A stretch of 64,000 bases of DNA from assembly GCF_018271995.1 (NCBI RefSeq), contig NZ_JAGUCO010000006.1, forward strand, positions 1-64,000. Direction: 5' to 3'. Under the pieces are notes generated by a model. The model was not told the DNA's origin, did not search any database, and saw only the letters and a list, made by a program, of their open reading frames with translations. This stretch comes from Carboxylicivirga linearis (GTDB lineage: Bacteria > Bacteroidota > Bacteroidia > Bacteroidales > Marinilabiliaceae). Positions 34,481 to 45,576 of the stretch are shown in pieces. The translations under genes and the position numbers were made by a program. The number at the start of each line of letters is the position of its first letter. The stretch's first letter is position 1.

Positions 34481-36718
34481 ATGAAAAGATTAATTCTTAT
34501 GATGTTGTTGTCATCTGTATGCTTTGCTATGTCATATAGCCAAACGTTACAACTACTTGATGGGCAACAACAAACTCCTGTTATCAATGCTACCTTCAGC
34601 TACGGAAGTCATCATGGCATTTCCAATAAAGAAGGTGAAATTAAAATCAAAAACGACTCTTCATCAACGTTATACTTATCACACATCAACTATGGTGAAT
34701 TATCGATCAGTCCAAATCAATTATCAGAAATTTTAAAAATTGGCAGCTTATTGTGGAATGCGCATAATTTTGAATTACAACCGGTAAGTATTATCGCTCT
34801 TCATCAAACAACCAACGACTCACTTACTATTGTATTTGATAATCACAATCGGTTATCGCACGATGCAGCGTCTGTTTTATCACAATTACCAGAGGTTTCA
34901 TTAATCAGAAAAAGCGGAAGTTATGGTTTCGATCCAGTTCTGCGTGGCTTTAAATACGATCAGTTGAATATTATAATGGATGGAGCTCAAAGTGCTAATG
35001 CAGCTTGTCCCAATCGCATGGATCCGCCAAGCAGTCAGATGCCGGTTAATATGTTATCACAAATAACTGTTTTAAAAGGCCCCTACTCCTTGCGTTTTGG
35101 AAATGGTATTGGCGGTACCATTAATTTTAAAACGGAACCATTTCAGTTTAATAACAATGGTCCACTATCGGGCAGGTTATCCGGAAGCTACGAAAGTAAC
35201 GGAGGTATCTGGCGAAGCGAAGGTTTGATTGCTGTTCAACAAACAGCTTACAATCTTAAATTTTATGGTGCTGCCTCTTCAGGCAATAATTACAAAGACG
35301 GTGATGGAAATGAAGTTCCTTCTTCCTTTAGTAGAAATAACATCGGTGCCATTGCAGGATTTAAGCTAACTGACAATCAAATTATCAAGCTAAATATTAG
35401 TCATAACTATGCCAAGAATGTTGATTTCCCAGCTCTTGCGATGGATTTACGGAAAGATGATACCTGGCTGGGTAGTCTGCATCACACTGTTACTTTTAAT
35501 AAAAAGTTGGTAGAATGGAATACCAGTCTCTACTCAACATTTGTTGATCATTTGATGGATAACTATGATAAAATTATAGATCCTCGAATGGCAGATGCGG
35601 TTACAGATGCTAAAACCTATAACTATGGGGGACGCACCGAAGGAAAATGGCAGTTGGGAACTAACCACTTATACCTGGGTGCTGATTATAGAGGCGATGA
35701 GGCAGAAGGAGAAAGAAGCAGAACGTTCTTAATGGGGCCCAATTCAGGTAATACTGTAACTGATAATGTATGGCAAGATGCATATGTTAGTCGTGCAAGT
35801 GTTTTTGCTGAATTTCAACAGCCATTAAATCAATGGAAACTCATTTATGCCGGTCGTATCGAGTATAATCAGGCGGATGCCAATAAACCCGACGAAATGT
35901 TCGAATCGCTATACAATGAAGTTTCAAGCACTAGTTTCAATCCCTCACTTAGTCTGGGTGTAAGCAAAAAACTGAACAAGTCTTTTGAAGCAGAGTTATG
36001 GTTAGGACATGCCCAACGAAGTGGAAGCATAACCGAACGATACATCAATTTTTTACCGGTTGGGGTTGATCCCTTTGAAATGATTGGAAACCCTGAATTA
36101 TCATCCGAGAAAAACAATCAGCTGGATGTTATTCTTAAATACCAAAAGGCTTCAACTCAGGTTCAGGTTTCAGGCTTTATGGCTGCTGTTAATGATTTTA
36201 TTTCTTCAGAGATAAGACATGACATCAATCCTAAAATGGCAACGGCCCCCGGCGTTCGTCAGTTTATAAATATTGATAAAGCTGTATTAAAAGGTTTTGA
36301 AATAACCTGGATCCAGCAATTCACTTCAACCATTAGTCACAGGTTAAGCATGGCCTATACACATGGTAATAATAATGAAACGGATGAAGCCTTACCAGAA
36401 ATTCCACCCATGGATTTGCGTTATTCTTTATTCGGTAATTTTCTTAAAAACAAACTTCAACCCGAATTAACTTACAGGCACGTTTGGAAGCAGGATCGAA
36501 TCGCTTCAAGCTTTGGTGAGACTGAGACTCCCGCTTTTCAACTGATTGATTTATCAATTAACTATGAAATCAGCAAACACCTACAATGCAACGCCAGCAT
36601 TAATAATTTGTTGGATGAAACGTATTACGAACATCTGACTCGTTCAGTGCGTGGCGGTAAAGCAGCCATTAATGCACCGGGGCGGAATATGATGTTTACA
36701 ATTGTTGCCCGTTGGTAA
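34481..36718 (+). CDS. OprC/NosA-like TonB-dependent copper receptor
   Basis: 745 residues, signal peptide ending near MSYSQ, a short beta domain, then plug and barrel. The plug contains MDGAQSANAACPNRMDPPSS; Cys176 and Met180 form the C-x3-M motif that in OprC binds copper, and the surrounding DG...CPNRMDPP is the family signature. Further plug text LSQITVLKGPYSLRFGNGIG is normal. The barrel ends in MFTIVARW. OprC/NosA receptors import copper, for instance for nitrous oxide reductase or other cuproenzymes; none is in this window. A terminator follows. Family assignment strong, substrate inferred from the motif. Confidence 0.88.
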   Translation: MKRLILMMLLSSVCFAMSYSQTLQLLDGQQQTPVINATFSYGSHHGISNKEGEIKIKNDSSSTLYLSHINYGELSISPNQLSEILKIGSLLWNAHNFELQPVSIIALHQTTNDSLTIVFDNHNRLSHDAASVLSQLPEVSLIRKSGSYGFDPVLRGFKYDQLNIIMDGAQSANAACPNRMDPPSSQMPVNMLSQITVLKGPYSLRFGNGIGGTINFKTEPFQFNNNGPLSGRLSGSYESNGGIWRSEGLIAVQQTAYNLKFYGAASSGNNYKDGDGNEVPSSFSRNNIGAIAGFKLTDNQIIKLNISHNYAKNVDFPALAMDLRKDDTWLGSLHHTVTFNKKLVEWNTSLYSTFVDHLMDNYDKIIDPRMADAVTDAKTYNYGGRTEGKWQLGTNHLYLGADYRGDEAEGERSRTFLMGPNSGNTVTDNVWQDAYVSRASVFAEFQQPLNQWKLIYAGRIEYNQADANKPDEMFESLYNEVSSTSFNPSLSLGVSKKLNKSFEAELWLGHAQRSGSITERYINFLPVGVDPFEMIGNPELSSEKNNQLDVILKYQKASTQVQVSGFMAAVNDFISSEIRHDINPKMATAPGVRQFINIDKAVLKGFEITWIQQFTSTISHRLSMAYTHGNNNETDEALPEIPPMDLRYSLFGNFLKNKLQPELTYRHVWKQDRIASSFGETETPAFQLIDLSINYEISKHLQCNASINNLLDETYYEHLTRSVRGGKAAINAPGRNMMFTIVARW

Positions 36719-36729
36719 AAAATGAAAAG

Positions 36730-36760
36730 CCTGACAGGGTGCATCTCTGTTAGGTTTTTT
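36730..36760 (+). terminator. Terminator after the copper receptor
   Basis: CCTGACAG and CTGTTAGG pair over 8 bp with one G-U around a 9-base loop, followed by TTTTTT. It begins 12 bases after the receptor stop and separates it from pbpC. Confidence 0.72.
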
Positions 36761-36786
36761 CTATTTTCCTCTTAAATTTGGCTTTC

Positions 36787-39135
36787 ATGAAAAAAGGAGA
36801 GTCGTCATTAAAAAGAAAAGGCATATGGATATTAGTTGGCCTGTTGGCTATATCCTATTATTGGTGCCTACCTAAAACTCTATTCGACACAACTTATTCA
36901 ACCTGCATCAACTCAAAAGATGGAAAACTACTTTCTGCTCATATTGCCAATGACGGTCAATGGCGCTTTGAAGCAGCTGATTCCATCCCTTATAAATTCA
37001 AGGAATCAATTCTTCTGTTCGAAGATGAATATTTTTACTATCACCCGGGTTTTAATCCCGTATCTATGGCTCGGGCATTGTTTCAGAATATAAAATCAGG
37101 AAGCATTAAAAGCGGTGGCAGTACCCTAACTATGCAGGTGATCAGATTGGCGTTCAACCGCAACCGTACCCTCTTTAATAAACTGATTGAAACAATTCAG
37201 GCCACACGTCTGGAACTACGATGCTCAAAAGATGAGATTCTTCAAATGTATTCTGTTCATGCACCATTTGGAGGTAATGTGGTGGGATTGGAAGCCGCGG
37301 CCTGGCGCTATTTTGGGAGACCTGCGCATCAATTATCGTGGGCCGAATCGGCTTTACTGGCCGTCTTACCCAATGCTCCTTCGTTAATCCATCCCGGCAA
37401 AAACCGATCACGTCTATTGGAGAAGCGCAATCGTCTCTTAACAAAATTATTGGATAATAATTCCATTGATTCAACCGACTACTATTTATCTTTGGCAGAG
37501 CCTCTTCCTGACAAGCCTATTGCCTTACCACAATTAACGCCCCACCTATTACACCAACAGATGAAACAGCATGGTGAGGGCACGATGCAAACATGCATCA
37601 ACTATATCTTACAGAAGCAAAGCAACCAAATAGTTGATAAGTTTTACCGAATCTACCGACAAAACGAAGTGCATAATATTGCAGCCATTATTGTTGATAA
37701 TCAATCGAAGCAAGTGCTTTCTTATGTTGGTAATTGCAATTCGCAATCAAGTGAATATGGTCATGATGTAGATATTATACAAGCATCACGAAGTACTGGC
37801 AGTATTCTTAAACCCTTTTTGTATGCCGCTGCACTGGATGATGGAATATTACTTCCTAAGATGCTGGTAGCCGATATTCCAACCTACTACAGCGACTTTG
37901 CTCCAAAGAATTATACTGAAAAATTTGATGGTGCTGTGCCCGCTCACACAGCCTTATCCAGATCGCTGAATGTACCAGCCGTAAGGCTTTTAGACGACTA
38001 TAGGGTGGAACGATTTCACACTCTGCTTAAAAAAATAGGAATATCAACCATTAATCAAGCTCCTTCGCACTATGGATTATCTTTGATTCTGGGTGGTGCT
38101 GAAGCTAACCTTTATGAATTAACTTCAACATATGCTTCAATGGCTGGCGTTTTAAACTACTATACAAATAACAATAGTACTTATCAAGCTAATGCGTATC
38201 AATCAGCTTGGATCAAAACAAATGCTGATGACCTTGCTACCCCTACCAACACTCTTCCACCTTTATCAGCCGGGGCAATTTATCATACTTTCGAAGCATT
38301 AACCAACGTTCAGCGCCCCGAAAACGAAGCTGGATGGGAGAACTTTACTTCTGGCAGAAAAGTGGCCTGGAAAACAGGAACCAGCTTTGGAAACAGAGAT
38401 GCATGGGCCATTGGTGTTACACCTGAATATACCATTGGAGTATGGGTTGGTAACGCATCTGGCGAAGGCCGTCCTGCAATTATTGGAGGAAGTGCTGCTG
38501 CACCAGTAATGTTTGATCTTTACCGTTTATTGCAACCAACCAGTTGGTTCGACATCCCGTATGATGATCTTCAACCGATAGAAGTTTGTAAAGAAACTGG
38601 TTTTAAAGCATCAATCAATTGTTTTAACCGAGATACCTTGTATGTACCTTTGGTGGAAAAGGATTTACCAGTTTGCCCATATCACAAGATTGTGCATCTT
38701 TCAAACGATGGTAAATACCGCGTTAATGCCGATTGTTATCCGGCTTCACAAATCCGCAATGAATCATGGATGATTCTTCCTCCGGTTATGGCGTGGTATT
38801 TTCAATCGAAAAACCCCGGCTACAAGAAGCTTCCTCCTTATCTACCAGGCTGCAAACCCAACGATGAATCACCATTAGAAATTATTTACCCAAAACCCGG
38901 AGCACAGTTGGTGGTTCCTAAAGAAATTGATGGTTCCATCGGTAGAATTGTATGTAAAGCATCACATCAAAACCGCTCCGAAACATTATTTTGGCATTTG
39001 GATAATGAATACTTAGGTAGCACTCGTCATATTCATCAAATGGAGATATTGCCACAACAAGGAAATCATACACTTAGTATAAGTGATGAAAAAGGGAATA
39101 TAATAAAAAGGCATTTCAACATTCCATCCCTTTAA
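36787..39135 (+). CDS. pbpC: Penicillin-binding protein 1C
   Basis: A bifunctional class A PBP anchored by one N-terminal helix (GIWILVGLLAISYYWCL). The transglycosylase domain shows LFEDEYFYYHPGFNPVSMAR with catalytic Glu, and SGGSTLTMQVIRL. The transpeptidase has SRSTGSILKPF (SxxK), SRSLNVPA (SxN) and WKTGTSFGNRDAW (KTG). The C-terminal domain starting ILPPVMAWYFQSKNPGYKKL is typical of PBP1C. I start at the ATG at 36787 instead of the TTG nine bases upstream. In many bacteria PBP1C pairs with an alpha-2-macroglobulin gene; none is adjacent here. Confidence 0.93.
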   Translation: MKKGESSLKRKGIWILVGLLAISYYWCLPKTLFDTTYSTCINSKDGKLLSAHIANDGQWRFEAADSIPYKFKESILLFEDEYFYYHPGFNPVSMARALFQNIKSGSIKSGGSTLTMQVIRLAFNRNRTLFNKLIETIQATRLELRCSKDEILQMYSVHAPFGGNVVGLEAAAWRYFGRPAHQLSWAESALLAVLPNAPSLIHPGKNRSRLLEKRNRLLTKLLDNNSIDSTDYYLSLAEPLPDKPIALPQLTPHLLHQQMKQHGEGTMQTCINYILQKQSNQIVDKFYRIYRQNEVHNIAAIIVDNQSKQVLSYVGNCNSQSSEYGHDVDIIQASRSTGSILKPFLYAAALDDGILLPKMLVADIPTYYSDFAPKNYTEKFDGAVPAHTALSRSLNVPAVRLLDDYRVERFHTLLKKIGISTINQAPSHYGLSLILGGAEANLYELTSTYASMAGVLNYYTNNNSTYQANAYQSAWIKTNADDLATPTNTLPPLSAGAIYHTFEALTNVQRPENEAGWENFTSGRKVAWKTGTSFGNRDAWAIGVTPEYTIGVWVGNASGEGRPAIIGGSAAAPVMFDLYRLLQPTSWFDIPYDDLQPIEVCKETGFKASINCFNRDTLYVPLVEKDLPVCPYHKIVHLSNDGKYRVNADCYPASQIRNESWMILPPVMAWYFQSKNPGYKKLPPYLPGCKPNDESPLEIIYPKPGAQLVVPKEIDGSIGRIVCKASHQNRSETLFWHLDNEYLGSTRHIHQMEILPQQGNHTLSISDEKGNIIKRHFNIPSL

Positions 39136-39317
39136 ATGATTCTAAACTAAGTGACATAAAAACTAAGTTAAACTTGAGTTAAAGTGTAAGATTAGTAGCA
39201 TTGAAAGCGAAGGTTTTAAACGGAAATATTAACTTTGCTTTTACGACTTTATTAAAAAACCATATTATTTATCTGATTTACCCTTAAAGTCATTAAAAGA
39301 AAAGAAACGCATTGTAT

Positions 39318-41033
39318 ATGAAGAATTTTGTGAGAATGCCGAAAGTAAAGTGGACAGCTACCATTGCGGTAGTCTTCGTAATGCTTTTTGGTTTGTATAG
39401 CTTTAATGATGACAAGCGTAATTTTGAAATCATTAAAAACCTTGATATTTACTACACCCTGTTTCGCGAACTGAACAGTTATTACGTTGATGAAACAGAA
39501 CCCGAAGAACTTGTCACTACAAGTATCAACGAAATGCTTGAGTCATTAGATCCATATACTACTTATATTCCGGAGTCGGATATGGAGGATTTTCGCTTTA
39601 TGACAACCGGCGAATATGCAGGTATTGGCTCATTAATATCAAAAAGAGATGAGCACGTTGTTATTGCCGAACCTTACGAAGGATTTCCTGCTGCTAAAGC
39701 CGGATTACTTGCCGGAGATAAAATATTAGAAATTGATGGTAAAAACATGGTTGGAAAAAGCACACCTGATGTGAGTGATATGCTAAAAGGACCGGCCAAT
39801 ACTTCATTAAAAATAAAGGTTGAACGCCCAGGCGAAAAGAAACCTTTAACTTTTGAATTAACTCGCGAGAAGATTCAAATCAATGCTGTTCCTTATTACG
39901 GCATGGTTGATGATGAAACCGGATTAATTATACTTAATAACTTTACTCAGGACTGTGCACGTGAGGTAGAAAAGGCATTTCTTGATTTAAGAGATCAGCA
40001 AGGGGCTAAAAATGTAATTCTTGATTTACGCGCTAATCCTGGTGGTTTATTAGATGAAGCAGTAAAAATCGTTAACCTTTTTGTTCCTCGCGGAATGGAA
40101 GTAGTTAGCACTAAAGGTAAAGTGAAACAGTGGGATAAAGTATATAAAGCAACTCGTCAACCTATTGATACTGTTATGCCAATGGCTGTATTAATTAGTA
40201 GAGGATCGGCTTCTGCTTCTGAGATTGTTTCAGGTGCTTTACAGGACTTAGACCGTGCTGTTATTATTGGCCAACGTTCTTTTGGTAAAGGTTTGGTTCA
40301 AACTACCCGTAACCTATCATACAATGCTAAGTTAAAATTAACCACCGCTAAATATTACATTCCTTCGGGCAGATGTATTCAGGCTCTTGATTATTCGCAC
40401 CGCAACGACGATGGTAGTGTTGGACTGGTTCCTGATTCATTGATTTCGGAGTACGAGACATTAAAAGGACGAAAAGTATATGATGGTGGTGGTATTTCAC
40501 CGGATATCTTGGTTGATGCTCCAAAATATTCAAGCATTACATTTGCTTTAGTTGCTCAACAAACCATATTTGATTATGCCACTCAGTTTGTGCTTGACAA
40601 CAAAAGCATTGCTCCGGCTAATGAATACAAAGTGGATGATGCAACCTATAATCAATTTATTGAGTATGTGAAGGTGCAGGAAGATTTCAAATACACATCA
40701 CGTTCGCAGCAAAAATTAAAAGACTTAATTGAGATTGCTAAGAAAGAAGATTATTATTCAAAAGCAGAAGATGATTTCAAGCAATTAGAAGAGACCTTGA
40801 AACTGGATATTGAGAAAGATCTTAATTTGTTCAGAAACGAGATTGAAGAATTACTTGCCATTGAAATAACCAAACGCTATTATTACCAAAAAGGTGCCAT
40901 TTTAGTTGGTTTGCAAGAAGATAAAGAATTATTTAAAGCCAAGGAGCTTTTAAGAGACAAATCACAGTATAATGGGCTATTAAATGGTCAGGTATTAAGT
41001 CACGCTGGTGATAAAAGATCAATGAAAGAATAG
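39318..41033 (+). CDS. S41 family C-terminal processing protease
   Basis: 571 residues starting at MKNFVRMPK (ATG; a TTG six bases earlier is less likely). One N-terminal membrane helix, then a PDZ domain (AGIGSLISKRDEHVVIAEPY, AGLLAGDKILEIDG) and the S41 protease domain. The catalytic Ser299 in RGSASASEIV and Lys324 in SFGKGLVQ are 25 residues apart, as in Tsp/CtpA. The C-terminal 170 residues are charged and helical. It is exported to the periplasm and trims or degrades proteins from their C-termini. Monocistronic with its own terminator. Confidence 0.93.
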   Translation: MKNFVRMPKVKWTATIAVVFVMLFGLYSFNDDKRNFEIIKNLDIYYTLFRELNSYYVDETEPEELVTTSINEMLESLDPYTTYIPESDMEDFRFMTTGEYAGIGSLISKRDEHVVIAEPYEGFPAAKAGLLAGDKILEIDGKNMVGKSTPDVSDMLKGPANTSLKIKVERPGEKKPLTFELTREKIQINAVPYYGMVDDETGLIILNNFTQDCAREVEKAFLDLRDQQGAKNVILDLRANPGGLLDEAVKIVNLFVPRGMEVVSTKGKVKQWDKVYKATRQPIDTVMPMAVLISRGSASASEIVSGALQDLDRAVIIGQRSFGKGLVQTTRNLSYNAKLKLTTAKYYIPSGRCIQALDYSHRNDDGSVGLVPDSLISEYETLKGRKVYDGGGISPDILVDAPKYSSITFALVAQQTIFDYATQFVLDNKSIAPANEYKVDDATYNQFIEYVKVQEDFKYTSRSQQKLKDLIEIAKKEDYYSKAEDDFKQLEETLKLDIEKDLNLFRNEIEELLAIEITKRYYYQKGAILVGLQEDKELFKAKELLRDKSQYNGLLNGQVLSHAGDKRSMKE

Positions 41034-41054
41034 AACCAAGCTTCAAGATATACA

Positions 41055-41086
41055 AGCCGGGAGTCATTTGCTTCCGGCTTTTTTTT
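41055..41086 (+). terminator. Terminator after the S41 protease
   Basis: AGCCGGGAG and CTTCCGGCT pair over 9 bp (one G-U) with loop TCATTTG and a run of eight T. It ends immediately before the convergent DUF5723 stop codon. Confidence 0.85.
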
Positions 41087-41090
41087 ATAA

Positions 41091-42542
41091 CTATCTCCAG
41101 GCTCTTCGATGTTTTGTGTAAGGATTATAATAGCATGGCAGAGCCTGAATACCTTTATTAGGTTGCCTTTTCTTTTCGTCTTTAGGATCACACCCCGGAA
41201 TAATGCTGATTCCGAATCTTAGATTTATTCCTCTTGCATCGCTTAAATCAAAAAATGAGAAAAGGTTATCGGTGATAGCATGAATATGTATCGGTCCCAA
41301 TTTAGCTCCAACACCAGCTCCAATGTTAAAGTAATCTCCATTTATCATTGAATATGATAAGGATGCATTGAGAACTTTATAATCAAAGGTATTAGCTGAT
41401 AATGAAAACGAGGGATGAAGACGATTTCGATAGAACTCGTTACGGAATACAGCTCCTGCATTAATATGATCTGTTAAAACACGAGTTAATCCCACATACA
41501 TTTGAGGTAAAAGGGGTGAAATATAACCTGAAGCATTTGGCTGAGGCACAAAAATATTTTGCAAACTATCACCAATATTTGAGATATAATCTGGATCATC
41601 AAAATCACTTTCGCTATCGGTTCCACTATAGCTAAATGTTCCTGTCGACTCAAAATTATTCACATCACTTGTCCAGTTAATAAAACCAACATCCAATAAG
41701 CTTCCTGATAATGTAGTTCGCGAATTCAACTGATAAACAAATCCAATATCAAAGCCTATACCCAAATTACGGTTATTCATCATATAACTCATCCAATCAA
41801 TATCTTCCTGAAAAGCAATATCTGTCACATAACCATCTTCATCAGTTGATACTTCCAATGGAAAAGAAGTATTTACCTTTGTTTCCAAATCCATATCTAA
41901 AGCAAAAGTGCGGTCGTCGGTATATAAACCACCTTCAGTGCGAGGAGTATATACATTTCCCTTACCAAAAATCAGTTTACCCCTAATACCTAATTGAAAC
42001 CTTTCACCCGTTTGTTTAGCCCAACCAACTGCATATTCGCGGTAATGATTCATATTTAATCGAAGTCCGTTTAATGAAGCCGCATTACCTGTAAAAGCCG
42101 GATAGTTACCTTCCCATAGCAGCTTAGCCGTATTCTGATTAAAGGTATTATAAGTATACACCTTCTCAGTTAAGGCAAATGTCCAATACGTATTTTTTAT
42201 CCACAAACCCAAATAAAGAGGTGTGTAATGCGTTTCAGCACCAACCAGTTCATGCCCCTTCATATTTCGAATGGCTCTGTCTGGATTAAAATAGAGCGAG
42301 TCATTCTCTTCCTCAAATAACTCCTGAACCGTAAAAGCTGTATTTGAATAATTAGTATGAAAAGAAGAAAGCCCAGGCATCCCAATTATAACAGGGCATC
42401 TGGGAGTAACTGCCGGATTCACAAAGTTGGCCTGGGGTAATTCGTGCATTAAAAATAAAGTAAGGTTCTGCTGCGCCATACCTATTTGCACAACAGTCAA
42501 CAAACTACCTAAAATGAAAACTCTTCTTAGAATACTATTCAT
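41091..42542 (-). CDS. DUF5723 outer-membrane barrel protein
   Basis: 483 residues with a signal peptide ending near QIGMAQ. The opening LFLMHELPQANFVNPAVTPR and IIGMPGLSSFHTNYSNTAF match DUF5723/PorV-like barrels of Bacteroidota, and the rest alternates as a beta barrel (YAVGWAKQTGERFQLGIRGK, NLGIGFDIGFVYQLNSRTTL). The start codon shares a base with the upstream lipoprotein stop (TGATG), so the two are translated together. Role unknown; members may belong to gliding or secretion-related outer-membrane complexes. Confidence 0.78.
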   Translation of the reverse strand: MNSILRRVFILGSLLTVVQIGMAQQNLTLFLMHELPQANFVNPAVTPRCPVIIGMPGLSSFHTNYSNTAFTVQELFEEENDSLYFNPDRAIRNMKGHELVGAETHYTPLYLGLWIKNTYWTFALTEKVYTYNTFNQNTAKLLWEGNYPAFTGNAASLNGLRLNMNHYREYAVGWAKQTGERFQLGIRGKLIFGKGNVYTPRTEGGLYTDDRTFALDMDLETKVNTSFPLEVSTDEDGYVTDIAFQEDIDWMSYMMNNRNLGIGFDIGFVYQLNSRTTLSGSLLDVGFINWTSDVNNFESTGTFSYSGTDSESDFDDPDYISNIGDSLQNIFVPQPNASGYISPLLPQMYVGLTRVLTDHINAGAVFRNEFYRNRLHPSFSLSANTFDYKVLNASLSYSMINGDYFNIGAGVGAKLGPIHIHAITDNLFSFFDLSDARGINLRFGISIIPGCDPKDEKKRQPNKGIQALPCYYNPYTKHRRAWR

Positions 42543-43147
42543 CAGTTTTCAATATTAAGTTCAACCCTCACTCCTAATGATGTTTGAATTGAATATTTAT
42601 TAAAATTTAGCCTTACTATGTTTGAAAGCACCAGATCATTTACCTCTAACTCAATGATCATCTGATCAGCAGACAATAAGCCATCAATATGCTCTGTTAC
42701 CTCAATAAAAGATGTTTCTTTTGATTCCTTTGTAATAATGCCATTTTCATCAATAACAGCCTCATCAACCTGAATACCATCAACAGGTGTTATTTCTATG
42801 GCACTTCCCAAATTCTCAAGATAATAAAAACGCAATGTTCCTTTGGCAGGGTATCGGTTTACAAGATCATAATGTAAATAGACTCTTTTAATATATTCTT
42901 CCGACTCAAAAGATTCATTTAAACTAAAAAACAAGGTATCTTCCAGCACCACATCAATGGGAGTTAAATCACCAATAGGTGGAATATCTCCGGGAAGTTC
43001 ATGAGCATTGTTAAACTGGTATCCGAAGGAACCCACAGGCAAGGCAATTTCGGGCTCATAAACTACCTCATCCGAAATTTTATCATAGTCCAATCCTACA
43101 CATCCGGCAAGAAGTATAAGTATGATAATGATTAAGGTAGGTCTCAT
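42542..43147 (-). CDS. Lipoprotein, unknown, coupled to DUF5723
   Basis: 201 residues; IIIILILLAGCVGLD is a lipobox with Cys near residue 16. The mature protein is beta-rich and acidic (EIALPVGSFGYQFNNAHELP, VDVVL-type strands, EVNDLVLSNIVRLNFNKYS). I do not know the family. Tight coupling with the DUF5723 barrel gene points to a shared outer-membrane job. Confidence 0.7.
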   Translation of the reverse strand: MRPTLIIIILILLAGCVGLDYDKISDEVVYEPEIALPVGSFGYQFNNAHELPGDIPPIGDLTPIDVVLEDTLFFSLNESFESEEYIKRVYLHYDLVNRYPAKGTLRFYYLENLGSAIEITPVDGIQVDEAVIDENGIITKESKETSFIEVTEHIDGLLSADQMIIELEVNDLVLSNIVRLNFNKYSIQTSLGVRVELNIEN

Positions 43148-43269
43148 GAGTTATTGCTTTAATATATTACACGCAAATTTAACTTTAATATTGCCCTTTT
43201 TAAGCACATTGTCAACCATTATTTGAACAGTCTTTCAATCATGATGTTTTGCTAGAAAGAGTAACTTTT

Positions 43270-45258
43270 ATGAAACCAAATAAGCTCATTGCCGAAACCA
43301 GTCCTTATCTTCTTCAACACGCTCATAATCCGGTCAAATGGTTTCCCTGGGGTGATGAAGCCTTTAAGAAAGCTCAAAATGAGGATAAACTAATACTGGT
43401 TTCAGTTGGATACTCGGCATGCCATTGGTGCCATGTTATGGAACATGAATCCTTTGAAGATGAAAGCGTGGCTGATATCATGAACCAACATTTTGTTTGT
43501 ATTAAGGTAGACAGGGAAGAACGCCCTGATGTTGATCAGGTGTATATGGAAGCTGTACAAATGATTAGCGGACAAGGAGGCTGGCCTTTAAACTGTTTTG
43601 CCCTACCTAATGGACAACCGGTTTGGGGTGGAACATATTTCTCAAAAGAGCAATGGATACAAGTGTTAACAACCCTAAGTAACTTATACCAAAACGAAAG
43701 AGATAAAATTATAGATCAGGCCAAACACCTTACAGAAGGAATTCGCCAGCAGGATTTTCCAGAATTATCAATACTGCCGCAGTCGACCGATGAAGCAGAA
43801 ATCATTTCAAATCTTAAAACCCGGTTTGATAATATAAACGGTGGATTGGGGGCTGCTCCAAAATTTCCTATGCCAATATCTCTCGAATTAATATTACAAT
43901 TGGGATATATAAAAAACAACAAAGAATTGCTTGATTTTGCATTTCTAACATTGGATAAAATGGCCTCAGGAGGAATTTACGATCAGGTTGGAGGCGGCTT
44001 TGCCCGATACTCAGTTGATGAGCATTGGTTTGCTCCTCACTTCGAGAAGATGTTGTATGATAATGCCCAATTAATATCGCTGTATAGTAATGCCTATAAA
44101 ATTAGTAGCAATCCTGATTACAAACGGATTATTAATGAAACGTTTGAATTTATTCAACGCGAATTAACTTCTGTTGATGGAGCTTTTTACTCTGCTTTGG
44201 ATGCCGATAGCGAAGGAAAAGAAGGTAAGTTTTACACCTGGAGTTTTAATGAATTAAAAGAGATAATTGGTGATGACAAATACTTTTTCAGTTACTTTTC
44301 AATAAATGAAAATGGCAATTGGGAAGATGGAGTAAATATTCTGCATGCAGTTACTCCTCGAAACATTTATTCTGAAAATCAATCCCTTGTACCACGAGAG
44401 TTTGAAAGCAATATTCAGCAAATGCTACGAATGCTTTTAATTGAAAGGAATAAACGTATTCGCCCAAGCCTGGATGATAAAATCCTTACTTCGTGGAATG
44501 CCCTGACCATCATCTCATTTTGTGATGCCTATCAAGCTTTGTCCGATCAAAAATTCTTAACTGCGGCCCAAAAAGCTTTTAACTATCTACGGTCAAAAGT
44601 AGTGCAAAAGGATGGTACAATTCATCGGTCATCAAAAAATGGAGTCAGTAAAATTGAAGGCTTCCTGGATGATTATGCCTTTTACATTCAGGCTTTAATT
44701 AAGCTTTATGAAGTCACCTTTAACGAAGAATATATACTTGATGCATTGAATACAACTCAATTTGTGATGGATCATTTTTACGATGAAGCCATTGGAATCT
44801 TTTATTATACTTCATCTAAAAGTGAAAAACTGATTGCCCGCAAAACAGATATTCAGGATAATGTAATACCATCCTCAGTAAGTACAATGACTATGAATCT
44901 GATTCAACTTTCGCAAATAACTCACCTACCCGATTACGAAACCATTGCAGATATGTTAATTACCAAGATGCATGATCAGATAGAAAAAAATCCGTCTTAT
45001 TATGCGCAATGGGCTTTACTATCATCACTTCGGCAGGCAAGAAATGAAGTGGTTATATGCGGTACAAATGCTGAGATGTTTCGAAAAGAGTTACAGACGG
45101 AATTAAGGCCCGGCACTATTTATGCCGGTTCATCAAATTCTAAAACTCAACTGAATATTTTAAAAGATAGATACCAATCGGATAAAACACTTATTTATCA
45201 ATGCAAAAACAAAAGCTGCGATCTACCCATTGAAGATCCCGAAGATTTAGTTATTTAA
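43270..45258 (+). CDS. YyaL/DUF255 thioredoxin-domain protein
   Basis: 662 residues from the ATG at 43270 ([20 protein letters not shown]). The N-terminal 160 residues are a thioredoxin-like DUF255 domain with [19 protein letters not shown] (CHWC in place of CxxC with Trp), followed by a long (alpha/alpha)6-barrel region ([38 protein letters not shown]). This is the conserved SSP411/YyaL family present from bacteria to man; the activity is not settled. No signal peptide. Its 3' end overlaps the convergent DUF2007 gene by 12 bp. Confidence 0.93.
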   Translation: MKPNKLIAETSPYLLQHAHNPVKWFPWGDEAFKKAQNEDKLILVSVGYSACHWCHVMEHESFEDESVADIMNQHFVCIKVDREERPDVDQVYMEAVQMISGQGGWPLNCFALPNGQPVWGGTYFSKEQWIQVLTTLSNLYQNERDKIIDQAKHLTEGIRQQDFPELSILPQSTDEAEIISNLKTRFDNINGGLGAAPKFPMPISLELILQLGYIKNNKELLDFAFLTLDKMASGGIYDQVGGGFARYSVDEHWFAPHFEKMLYDNAQLISLYSNAYKISSNPDYKRIINETFEFIQRELTSVDGAFYSALDADSEGKEGKFYTWSFNELKEIIGDDKYFFSYFSINENGNWEDGVNILHAVTPRNIYSENQSLVPREFESNIQQMLRMLLIERNKRIRPSLDDKILTSWNALTIISFCDAYQALSDQKFLTAAQKAFNYLRSKVVQKDGTIHRSSKNGVSKIEGFLDDYAFYIQALIKLYEVTFNEEYILDALNTTQFVMDHFYDEAIGIFYYTSSKSEKLIARKTDIQDNVIPSSVSTMTMNLIQLSQITHLPDYETIADMLITKMHDQIEKNPSYYAQWALLSSLRQARNEVVICGTNAEMFRKELQTELRPGTIYAGSSNSKTQLNILKDRYQSDKTLIYQCKNKSCDLPIEDPEDLVI

Positions 45259-45474
45259 GCTCATGTATTTCATTAATTCCTGAGCTTCCTCCATATCCTT
45301 CTGAAAAATCATAACATTGGCTTCAGGTACAATATGTGGAGCTATGGTACTGGTATAACCATTTAACACACTGGCTTCAATATTATGGCTTTCCAACAAT
45401 TCCTTAATTTGAATAGCATCCATTGGGTTACCCGAAAAGGCAATTACCATTTTTTCGTTGTTTACATCACTCAT
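45247..45474 (-). CDS. DUF2007 domain protein
   Basis: 75 residues: [32 protein letters not shown], then [20 protein letters not shown]. This fits the small DUF2007 (putative signal-transducing, PII-like ferredoxin fold) family. Cytoplasmic, function unknown. It overlaps the convergent gene's stop region. Confidence 0.85.
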   Translation of the reverse strand: MSDVNNEKMVIAFSGNPMDAIQIKELLESHNIEASVLNGYTSTIAPHIVPEANVMIFQKDMEEAQELMKYMSLNN

Positions 45475-45576
45475 CTTTCTACATATTTAAGTTAAGATTA
45501 GTATCAAATATAAAAATAATTTGCATAAGCTAATCCCTTTTACAATAAGGCTTTCGTTATTAAAATCAAAACTACA

